From NCBI GenBank assembly GCA_964563495.1, contig CAZLYK010000222.1, positions 1 to 5,998 of the forward strand: 5,998 nucleotides of DNA, written 5' to 3'. Below, piece by piece: positions 1 through 5,998 of this stretch; within the stretch, counting starts at the first letter, position 1, and each line of letters opens with the position of its first letter. A model generated the notes under the pieces. The model was given only the letters and a program-made list of their open reading frames with translations. It made no database searches and was not told the DNA's origin. Source of the stretch: CAZLYK01 sp964563495. Its GTDB lineage: Bacteria; Acidobacteriota; Blastocatellia; RBC074. Position numbers and translations under genes: made by a program.

Positions 1-1159
<1,159 letters not shown>

Positions 1160-1160
<1 letters not shown>

Positions 1161-1259
1161 NNNNNNNNNNNNNNNNNNNNNNNNNNNNNNNNNNNNNNNN
1201 NNNNNNNNNNNNNNNNNNNNNNNNNNNNNNNNNNNNNNNNNNNNNNNNNNNNNNNNNNN
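1160..1259. other. Assembly gap (100 Ns)
   Basis: This is a run of exactly 100 undetermined bases, the conventional placeholder for a scaffold gap of unknown length. It falls between the 3' ends of two convergent genes, FtsH and the thioesterase. It hides the FtsH stop codon and any shared terminator. Open frames that appear to read across it are artefacts. Confidence 0.95.
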
Positions 1260-1690
1260 TATTTGTATTCAGCCAACGCCGAACGCAATTCCTCGGGCAG
1301 TTCGATCGCCCGCTCAACCGCGTAGTCGATCCAGGCATTGACGGTGCTGGCCACGGCCACAATCTCGTCGGTGCCGTGAATAAACAGCCCGTATTTCAAC
1401 CGCACGCTGCGCCGGCCGATATTCTCGACTCGGACCCCGACGTCGACGACCGCCGGGTAGACGACCTGCTTTTTGAAGTCGCAGGTGACCGAAACGAGCG
1501 TCGGGCCGTGCGATCGGCCTCCCTGTTTGCCGGCGACGCCGAGCTTTCTCAGGAAATCGATGCGGGCTGATTCAAGATAGATGAGATAGACCGTGTTGTT
1601 GACATGGCCCATGGCATCCATATCGCCCCACCGCACCTCGATCGCTTTCCAATAGGTGAATTGATCACGCGTGATTTGTTGATCGGTCAT
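1260..1690 (-). CDS. Acyl-CoA thioesterase, hotdog fold, 4HBT/YbgC-like (3' end at assembly gap)
   Basis: This is a small single-domain hotdog thioesterase expected to hydrolyse acyl-CoA thioesters in the cytoplasm. From ATG at 1688-1690 there are 143 codons before the gap. Residues 19-32 carry the family signature, with WGDMDAMGHVNN containing the catalytic acid candidate Asp25 (equivalent to the Asp of the DxxG motif in 4-hydroxybenzoyl-CoA thioesterase). A typical strand segment VSVTCDFKKQVVYP follows, then the central beta strands. The next codon is TAN: it is a stop if N is A or G, otherwise Tyr. As family members are about 130-150 residues, the protein is likely complete or nearly so. 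The start lies 19 bp after the acyl-CoA synthetase stop, with no good Shine-Dalgarno directly ahead; an in-frame TGA 10-12 bases upstream rules out a longer N-terminus. The location suggests translational coupling with the synthetase. Natural substrate is unknown. Confidence 0.9.
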
Positions 1691-1709
1691 TGATTGAGTT
1701 CAAACATGA

Positions 1710-3365
1710 CTACCTGTTGATCAGTTTCCCGCAACCCCCCAACTCATTTTCGTGCTGCTCGCGCAGCTTAAACTTCTGAATCTTTCCGGACGCGGTCATG
1801 GGGAAATCACTGACGAAACGGAAATAGCGGGGGACCTTGAATCGCGCAATCCGTCCCTGACAAAATCCCTTCAATTCTTCCTCGTCGACGGTCATTCCCG
1901 GTTTCAATTTGACGGCGGCGGCGACTTCTTCGCCGAAGAACTCGCTTCTCACGGCATAGACGTAAACATCCGAGACGGCCGGATGCTCGCGCAGATGGTC
2001 TTCTATCTCCCTGGGCGAGATGTTTTCTCCGCCGCGAATGATAATGTCCTTGATCCGGCCGGTGATTCGCACATAGCCTTCGGTGTCCATCGTCGCCTGA
2101 TCTCCGGTGCGCAGCCATCCATCCTGATCGATCGCCGCCTGGGTCGCCTCGGGATTGTTGTAGTACCCCTTCATGACGTTGTCACCGCGGACGCACAATT
2201 CTCCCGGTTGACCGGGGCCGAGCGGGCGGCGCGTCGCAGGATCGACGATCCTGACCTCCATCTCGGGAAGGACTTTCCCGACCGTTTGGGTGCGATGTTC
2301 AATCGTGTCGTCACGAGAGGTTTGAGTGATTCCCGGTGAAGCCTCGGTCAGCCCGTAAATTATCGTGATCTCGCGCAGATTCATTTGATCGATCGCCCTG
2401 CGCATGAGCGCTTCAGGGCAGAGCGCACCCGCCATGACCCCGGTCCGCAGCGTACCCAGATTGAAGCGGCTGAATTCGTGATCCTCCATCTCGGCCAGAA
2501 ACATGGTCGGTACGCCATAGAGTGAGGTGCATCTTTCCTGCTCGACTGTTTCGAGAACCCGCCGCGGGTCGAAATACTCGATCGGGCAAAGGCAGACGCC
2601 GTGAGTGTATCCGCCGAGCACCCCGATCACGCAGCCGAAGCAGTGAAACAACGGCACGCACAGGCAGAGCCGATCCTGCGAAGAGTAGCCGAGGCCGGCG
2701 CCCAGCCAGTAGCCGTTGTTGACTATATTGCGGCTCGTCAGCATGACGCCTTTGGGAAATCCCGTCGTCCCGGAGGTGTACTGCATATTGATCACATCGT
2801 CGAGCTCGACGCTGCGCTCACGCTCGTCAAGCTGTGCGTCGGTGACCTCGCCGGCCCTCTCGCGCAATTGAGCATACGGCGACAACCCCGCCGGGCAATC
2901 ATGGCCATCGTGCTGGCTGATGTAGATCGCCCGTTTGAGTTCCGGCAGCCTGATCTCTCCAACCGCGCCGATCTCGCGCAGAGCCGCGATGTAATCGACA
3001 TCTCTGAATCCGTGGATTGTCAGAATCGTCGAGGCCTCGCTCTGGCGCAGGAGGTAATCGATTTCGTGTGCGCGCAGAGCAGTGTTGACTGTGACCAGGA
3101 TGGCGCCGATCTTGGCGAGCGCGAACTGCAGCACTATCCATTCCGGGACATTGGTTGCCCAGAGCGCGACGCGTTCGCCTTTTTCGACCCCTTCCGCCAT
3201 CAGCCCGCGCGCGATCATTCGCGCTTCTGCTTCGAGTTGGGAAAATGTGAGTCTCAGGTTGCGGTCGGCATAGACCAGGGCCTCGTTCTCAGGCATGGAC
3301 TCTGCCAGGCGGGTTAAGAGTGCGCCAACGGTCAGATCGCGATATGGCGGAAACCGGTCAGACAT
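1710..3365 (-). CDS. Acyl-CoA synthetase (AMP-forming), ACSF2/FadD-like
   Basis: This adenylate-forming ligase of 551 residues activates a carboxylic acid, probably a medium- or long-chain fatty acid, to its CoA thioester using ATP. All core motifs are intact: the P-loop YTSGTTGFPKG (196-206), YGLTE (337-341), DGWLRTGD (415-422), the hinge GRIKD (436-440), RGGENISPREIE (444-455), and the C-terminal catalytic lysine K528 in TASGKIQKF. Full length and the C-terminal wording (RFKVPRYF then SGKIQKFKLRE) resemble the ACSF2 group more than E. coli FadD; chain-length preference cannot be read from sequence. No signal peptide or membrane segment is evident, so it should be cytoplasmic. The ATG at 3363-3365 has no recognisable Shine-Dalgarno (the preceding bases are A/C-rich), but the N-terminal residues match the family, so this start is preferred. 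It sits 69 bp after the DHS-like gene and 19 bp before the thioesterase on the same strand. Confidence 0.94.
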   Translation of the reverse strand: MSDRFPPYRDLTVGALLTRLAESMPENEALVYADRNLRLTFSQLEAEARMIARGLMAEGVEKGERVALWATNVPEWIVLQFALAKIGAILVTVNTALRAHEIDYLLRQSEASTILTIHGFRDVDYIAALREIGAVGEIRLPELKRAIYISQHDGHDCPAGLSPYAQLRERAGEVTDAQLDERERSVELDDVINMQYTSGTTGFPKGVMLTSRNIVNNGYWLGAGLGYSSQDRLCLCVPLFHCFGCVIGVLGGYTHGVCLCPIEYFDPRRVLETVEQERCTSLYGVPTMFLAEMEDHEFSRFNLGTLRTGVMAGALCPEALMRRAIDQMNLREITIIYGLTEASPGITQTSRDDTIEHRTQTVGKVLPEMEVRIVDPATRRPLGPGQPGELCVRGDNVMKGYYNNPEATQAAIDQDGWLRTGDQATMDTEGYVRITGRIKDIIIRGGENISPREIEDHLREHPAVSDVYVYAVRSEFFGEEVAAAVKLKPGMTVDEEELKGFCQGRIARFKVPRYFRFVSDFPMTASGKIQKFKLREQHENELGGCGKLINR

Positions 3366-3401
3366 GTTGTGGTTCGATTTCGAATGAAAGTTGATGCAGG
3401 A

Positions 3402-3426
3402 GAGCGCCGGTGAAACGCCGGCGCTC
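3402..3426 (-). terminator. Intercistronic stem-loop, possible weak terminator or mRNA processing site
   Basis: A perfect 9-bp GC-rich inverted repeat (GAGCGCCGG at 3402-3410 with CCGGCGCTC at 3418-3426) encloses a 7-nt loop. It begins 9 bases beyond the stop codon of the DHS-like gene on the minus strand. The downstream side (3401 to 3366) has no run of T in the transcript, so it is not a convincing Rho-independent terminator. It could reduce read-through into the acyl-CoA synthetase gene or stabilise the upstream mRNA end. Confidence 0.45.
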
Positions 3427-3434
3427 CCAGCCGG

Positions 3435-4529
3435 CTACTTGCGGGCCGAAAGCTCGTACTCATTTTTGAGCAGAGACATGAGCTCATCGCGACGGTGGTA
3501 GAGACGCTTCAATGGTCTAGGCTCACGCTTCGCAAAGGCATAAGCCGTGATCAAAGGCAGCGCTACCGTCGTGTCGATGTAACAGACGACCGTCCCCGGC
3601 AATTGGTCGGGGTCGATCTTGCCCCAGCTGACTGCTTCGGACGGCGTCGCCCCACTCAACCCTCCGGTGTCCGGGCGCGCGTCGGTCAACTGAAGGAAGA
3701 AATCGTGACCTTTCTCCTCGATGCCGAGCACTTCCTGAATCTGAGGCTCGGTCTGCAGGGCGAAGTTCTTCGGGCTGCCCCCGCCGCAGATGAAGATTCC
3801 GGATTTCCCTCCGCCGCGCTTGGCCGAGAGCACGATCGCCGCCGTTTCGTTGACGTCCGCAGACGGGTTGAGCCGTAGTTTGCCGCCCTGAAGCTCCATC
3901 GCGGCGACGTTCATACCGATCGAGCTGTCGCCCGGAGACGATGTGTAGACGGGCACGCCGCAGCGATAAGCGGCCGCCAGCAGCGATTGATTCTTGAGTC
4001 CCAACAAACGCTCGCGCTCAGCCACGTATTTGCCGCATAGATAATGAAACTCGGCCGTCGACATCTCGTGTTGAAACTCTTCGGCCCGGATGATCTGACG
4101 AAAGAATGCGTCGGTCGAAAGCAGCACTTCGTAATCGAAGAAGATATCGTAGATTCGGACAACCCCTTCATCCCGCAGCACTATATCGCTGATCTGATGG
4201 TTGCCGCGATGCATCGATAGCCCCAGCCCGAAATGGGCGTCGTGATATAGATTGGCGCCGGTCGAAATGATCCAGTCTACGAATCCGGCCTCGATCAGGG
4301 GGATAATCGTTGAGATGCCCAGACCGGCCGGGGTCAGGGCCCCGGTCAGCGTCAGACCGACGGTCACATTGTCCCGCAGCATTCTTTCGGCGAAAAGTTG
4401 GGCGCCTTCACGCAAACGGCCGGCATTGTATGCCTGAAAAGTGTTCTCGATCAGCTCGACGATGCCGGTCTCTTTGCTGATCGCCGTCGGCGCAATCCGT
4501 CTGCCCTGCAGAAATTTGCTTCTATTCAT
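3435..4529 (-). CDS. Deoxyhypusine synthase-like protein (bacterial SpeY/homospermidine synthase-type)
   Basis: This 364-residue protein belongs to the deoxyhypusine synthase family, NAD-dependent enzymes that move the aminobutyl group of spermidine. In eukaryotes and archaea the acceptor is eIF5A/aIF5A; bacteria lack that protein, and some bacterial members are described as making homospermidine from polyamines. Visible signatures are STGANLYHD (89-97) in the nucleotide/substrate region, TSSPGDSSIG (196-205), GGGSPKNF (249-256), DARPDTGGLSGA (283-294) and EAVSWGKI (298-305), where K304 matches the lysine that carries the aminobutyl intermediate in human DHS (K329). The human active-site His288 (KHH) is replaced by Asn255 (KNF), which I recall as usual in the bacterial group. 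The start ATG at 4527-4529 is supported by a Shine-Dalgarno at 4535-4540. It is first of three same-strand genes and is divergent from the secreted lectin-like gene. Family is firm; the exact reaction is inferred. Confidence 0.9.
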   Translation of the reverse strand: MNRSKFLQGRRIAPTAISKETGIVELIENTFQAYNAGRLREGAQLFAERMLRDNVTVGLTLTGALTPAGLGISTIIPLIEAGFVDWIISTGANLYHDAHFGLGLSMHRGNHQISDIVLRDEGVVRIYDIFFDYEVLLSTDAFFRQIIRAEEFQHEMSTAEFHYLCGKYVAERERLLGLKNQSLLAAAYRCGVPVYTSSPGDSSIGMNVAAMELQGGKLRLNPSADVNETAAIVLSAKRGGGKSGIFICGGGSPKNFALQTEPQIQEVLGIEEKGHDFFLQLTDARPDTGGLSGATPSEAVSWGKIDPDQLPGTVVCYIDTTVALPLITAYAFAKREPRPLKRLYHRRDELMSLLKNEYELSARK

Positions 4530-4534
4530 CGACT

Positions 4535-4540
4535 CTCCTC
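4535..4540 (-). promoter_or_regulatory. Shine-Dalgarno of the DHS-like gene
   Basis: On the minus strand GAGGAG lies 5 bases before the ATG at 4529, a strong match to the anti-Shine-Dalgarno. It supports this start over internal ATGs. Confidence 0.75.
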
Positions 4541-4627
4541 GGGAAATGTAGCACAGTCCGGCGAAGCGGGAAGTCTAAGATTTTGCGCGCCGAAACTCAA
4601 ATCGATGCCCGGATGGTTAGACGGTCG

Positions 4628-4636
4628 TGATATATT
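4628..4636 (+). promoter_or_regulatory. Possible extended -10 promoter for the secreted lectin-like gene
   Basis: TGA followed by TATATT resembles an extended -10 element (TGnTATAAT), about 100 bases ahead of the ATG at 4739. I see no -35 hexamer at proper spacing. If used, transcription would begin near 4643, inside the left arm of the large hairpin, so the full hairpin would not form in the RNA. This is a sequence match only. Confidence 0.25.
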
Positions 4637-4719
4637 TTCGCTGAAATAGACAGGATTGACCGGATTTTTCCAGGATGAACAAGATCCTGTCCGGTCGAAT
4701 CCTGTCTATTTCAGCGAAA
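4636..4719. repeat. Large imperfect palindrome (REP/MITE-like intergenic hairpin)
   Basis: A 22-bp perfect inverted repeat (4636-4657 with 4698-4719) continues, after one unpaired G at 4697, into a 7-bp stem (4658-4664 with 4690-4696). A one-sided bulge TTTTTC (4665-4670) follows, then a 6-bp stem CAGGAT/ATCCTG (4671-4676 with 4684-4689) closed by a 7-nt loop. In all, 35 base pairs occupy 84 bases. GGAT recurs at 4653, 4662 and 4673 in the left arm. Its right end is 6 bases before the Shine-Dalgarno of the next gene. I recall similar GACAGGATT-type intergenic repeats in other environmental genomes, but cannot check it here. There is no transposase in the window, so any mobility would be non-autonomous. 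Confidence 0.85.
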
Positions 4720-4725
4720 CCTGTA

Positions 4726-4731
4726 AAGGAG
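4726..4731 (+). promoter_or_regulatory. Shine-Dalgarno of the secreted lectin-like gene
   Basis: AAGGAG lies 7 bases before the ATG at 4739-4741, within an A/G-rich stretch. It is near-ideal in sequence and spacing and fixes the start. It directly follows the large hairpin, so folding could influence its access. Confidence 0.85.
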
Positions 4732-4738
4732 AGAGACA

Positions 4739-5767
4739 ATGCGACGAATAATAGCGATGATCGTTTTACTGGTGATCATAGCCGGCGCCGCGATGGCCGA
4801 CACCCTCTATTTGAAGAATGGGAGCGTGCTCAAAGGCACATTTATCGGCTATGAAAACGGCCAGTTCATTTTCGAGCTGACCAACGGCAATCGTTTGAAA
4901 TTCCGGCCGAGCGAAGTTTCGAGGCTCCTGATCGAACGCGAGACCCCGGTCGATGATCGTAACCGGCCGAGTGCTCCCGAAGAGACCGGCGCCAAGTGGG
5001 AAACCTTTTCTCCAATCGACGTCAGGCTCGAAGATCAATGGATTCGCTCGACAATCACCGTCTCACGCGGCCAGCGAGTGAGGATCGAGGCCAGTGGAAC
5101 CGTCTACCTGGATGGCAAAACCGCAACCAATCCGGATGGTTTGAGTGGGCGACACGATCCGGACGCGCCGATGCCCAATGAGAACGATGGGGCCCTGATC
5201 GCCGCGGTCGGGCAGGATGCCAATTCACCTGCCATTCTGATCGGGCGTTCCAAGGAGTTCATCGCGGAATACGACGGTCTGCTCTACTTCACCGTCAATC
5301 ACTGGGAGACGCGCGATGCGCGGGGCTCTTTCCGAATCAACGTCTCGGTCGATCGATCGTACGGCGCGGCCGCCGGGCAAACGACGCCGCAGAGCGGTCG
5401 CGAAAAGACCATTACCGTCAACGCCAATCAGCAATGGACTGATACGGGAATCGACGTCGAACCGAATATGACTTTTGAGATAGTCGCAGAGGGCCAGATC
5501 GAGATCGGCCGTAACAACTCGGCCGGGCCGGACGGCAATCGCGACGCGAATGTCAGTACCTCGACCTATCCGATTCAGGATGCCCCGGTCGGCGCCTTGA
5601 TCGCCAAGATTCGTTATCGTGATGGGCGCGATTCGAATTACGTTCTGATCGGTTCGAGAGGAAATCCGTCATCCGAGCCAAACGAATACGGCCGCCTCAT
5701 CCTCGGGATCAATGACGACTATTTCCGCGATAATAAGGGAAGTTTCACCGTCAGGATCAGGTGGTAA
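4739..5767 (+). CDS. Exported protein with Sm-like domain and two tandem PA-IL (LecA)-like domains
   Basis: This 342-residue protein is probably secreted or periplasmic. Residues 1-20 form a Sec signal peptide: two Arg, a hydrophobic core at about 4-18, and cleavage predicted after AMA (20/21). Residues 21-67 form a short beta-rich module (DTLYLKNG, GTFIGYENG, FELTNG, RLKFRPSEVSRLLIE) resembling Sm-like domains seen after signal peptides in other bacteria. A linker (68-86) leads to two related domains, 87-204 and 222-341. Both follow the PA-IL galactophilic lectin pattern: a hydrophobic strand with A-x-G, a Pro-Asp-Gly loop, GALIA, LIG, and a final G-S-F strand. In the second repeat INDDYFRDNKGSF matches the LecA calcium loop (N-D then an Asp/Asn pair before GSF); in the first this is VNHWETRDARGSF, with fewer calcium ligands. 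Sugar binding is plausible, mainly for the second domain, but unproven. The gene appears monocistronic, between two structured repeats. Confidence 0.85.
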   Translation: MRRIIAMIVLLVIIAGAAMADTLYLKNGSVLKGTFIGYENGQFIFELTNGNRLKFRPSEVSRLLIERETPVDDRNRPSAPEETGAKWETFSPIDVRLEDQWIRSTITVSRGQRVRIEASGTVYLDGKTATNPDGLSGRHDPDAPMPNENDGALIAAVGQDANSPAILIGRSKEFIAEYDGLLYFTVNHWETRDARGSFRINVSVDRSYGAAAGQTTPQSGREKTITVNANQQWTDTGIDVEPNMTFEIVAEGQIEIGRNNSAGPDGNRDANVSTSTYPIQDAPVGALIAKIRYRDGRDSNYVLIGSRGNPSSEPNEYGRLILGINDDYFRDNKGSFTVRIRW

Positions 5768-5772
5768 TAGAA

Positions 5773-5888
5773 GGGACGGGGCGACGGGGCGACGGGGAGA
5801 CGGGGCGACGGGGCGACGGGGCGACGGGGCGACGAGGCGACGGGGCGACGGGGCGACGGGGCGACGGGGCGACGGGGAGACGGGGCGA
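5773..5888. repeat. Tandem array of an 8-nt unit, 14 copies plus a partial
   Basis: Fourteen head-to-tail 8-mers fill 5773-5884, followed by the partial GCGA (5885-5888). Ten are exactly GCGACGGG. Variants are GGGACGGG (unit 1, 5773-5780), GAGACGGG (unit 4, 5797-5804, and unit 14, 5877-5884) and GCGACGAG (unit 8, 5829-5836). One strand is very G-rich, with a GGGG run at most unit junctions. The array starts 5 bases after the stop of the secreted protein. Slippage would explain the near identity of units and predicts copy-number variation between strains. Confidence 0.93.
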
Positions 5889-5956
5889 TTGAATCCTGAT
5901 GATTCTATCGCAATCATCGATCGCCCCGTCGGACAGTCGCCCAGTCGCCCCGTCTC
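5877..5956 (+). terminator. Composite inverted repeat with inner hairpin, possible terminator
   Basis: The end of the 8-nt array reappears in inverted orientation: ATCGCCCCGTC at 5920-5930 pairs with 5879-5889, and TCGCCCCGTCTC at 5945-5956 is the exact complement of 5877-5888 (also of 5797-5808). Inside is a second palindrome, GATGATT (5898-5904) with AATCATC (5912-5918), loop of 7. The outermost arm is followed by a pyrimidine tract TTCTTCTTCCC (5957-5967), so a transcript from the secreted-protein gene would end in a GC-rich stem and U/C-rich tail. The tract is not a pure U run, so terminator function is tentative; a REP-like repeat is the alternative. Confidence 0.45.
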
Positions 5957-5998
5957 TTCTTCTTCCCATCACTAAATCACAGCGCTTTCCTCGATGGA

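Larger units (their letters stand above)
5768..5998. other. Intergenic region, no gene seen; dominated by repeats
   Basis: From the stop of the secreted protein to the window end I find no credible coding sequence. The open frames here translate the 8-nt repeat into low-complexity Arg/Gly/Asp or Pro/Arg/Ser peptides and run through on both strands, as expected for a repeat lacking stops. The content is the tandem array (5773-5888), a palindromic linker, inverted copies (5920-5956), then about 40 unremarkable bases. Confidence 0.8.

Noticed and set aside
2237..2255. Small palindrome around AGGATCGACGATCCT inside the acyl-CoA synthetase gene
   Set aside because: It is short, lies wholly within conserved coding sequence, and is readily explained by the general GATC richness.
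1752..2339. Plus-strand 195-residue frame, and another at 2601-3317, opposite the acyl-CoA synthetase
   Set aside because: They are antisense to a gene with every family motif in place and match no family I recognise; long shadow frames are common in GC-rich coding DNA.
4541..4550. Minus-strand TGCTACATT as an extended -10 promoter for the DHS-like gene
   Set aside because: Transcription would begin at the Shine-Dalgarno itself, leaving too short a leader, and there is no -35 match at proper spacing.
4636..4719. Riboswitch or tRNA
   Set aside because: The structure is a single long palindrome with no multibranch junction or conserved tRNA or riboswitch bases.
5773..5956. CRISPR array
   Set aside because: The units are 8 nt, directly abutting and without spacers, and no cas genes are near; it is a simple tandem repeat.
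5669..5975. Several open frames (82, 87 and 71 residues) with Pro/Arg/Ser or Arg/Gly/Asp repeats at the right end
   Set aside because: They are translations of the stop-free 8-nt tandem repeat, appear on both strands, lack Shine-Dalgarno support, and overlap the real gene end.

Overview
The window reads as a piece of a bacterial metagenome-assembled or draft genome. Its coding density is high, it is moderately GC-rich, and a run of exactly 100 Ns (1160-1259) looks like a scaffold gap of unspecified length. Nothing here fixes the taxon. A bacterial deoxyhypusine-synthase homologue, an Sm-like plus PA-IL-like secreted protein and GC-rich intergenic repeats together suggest an environmental, probably uncultured lineage. 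That is an inference from gene content, not a phylogenetic result.

Layout. Positions 1-1160 (+) hold the C-terminal two thirds of FtsH, the membrane AAA+ zinc protease, cut by the window edge upstream and by the N gap downstream. Three minus-strand genes converge on the gap from the other side. In transcription order they are a deoxyhypusine synthase-like (SpeY-type) protein (4529-3435), an ACSF2-type acyl-CoA synthetase (3365-1710) and a hotdog-fold acyl-CoA thioesterase (1690 to the gap edge). Synthetase and thioesterase are 19 bp apart and almost certainly co-transcribed. The first gene is separated from them by 69 bp carrying a perfect 9-bp stem-loop. The pair suggests acyl-CoA formation and hydrolysis, while the first gene suggests polyamine chemistry.

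A 209-bp divergent intergenic region follows (4530-4738). Most of its right half is one large, nearly perfect hairpin (4636-4719), placed just before a strong Shine-Dalgarno. That ribosome site serves a 342-residue exported protein (4739-5767, +) with a signal peptide, a short Sm-like beta domain and two tandem PA-IL (LecA)-like lectin domains. The last 231 bases have no convincing gene. They hold fourteen copies of an 8-nt unit (consensus GCGACGGG), then a short palindromic linker, inverted copies of the same unit and a pyrimidine-rich tract, which together may act as a terminator or as a mobile or REP-like repeat.

The most interesting items are the two structured repeats flanking the secreted lectin-like gene, the architecture of that protein, the DHS-like enzyme with an altered active-site histidine, and a strong excess of the palindrome GATC.
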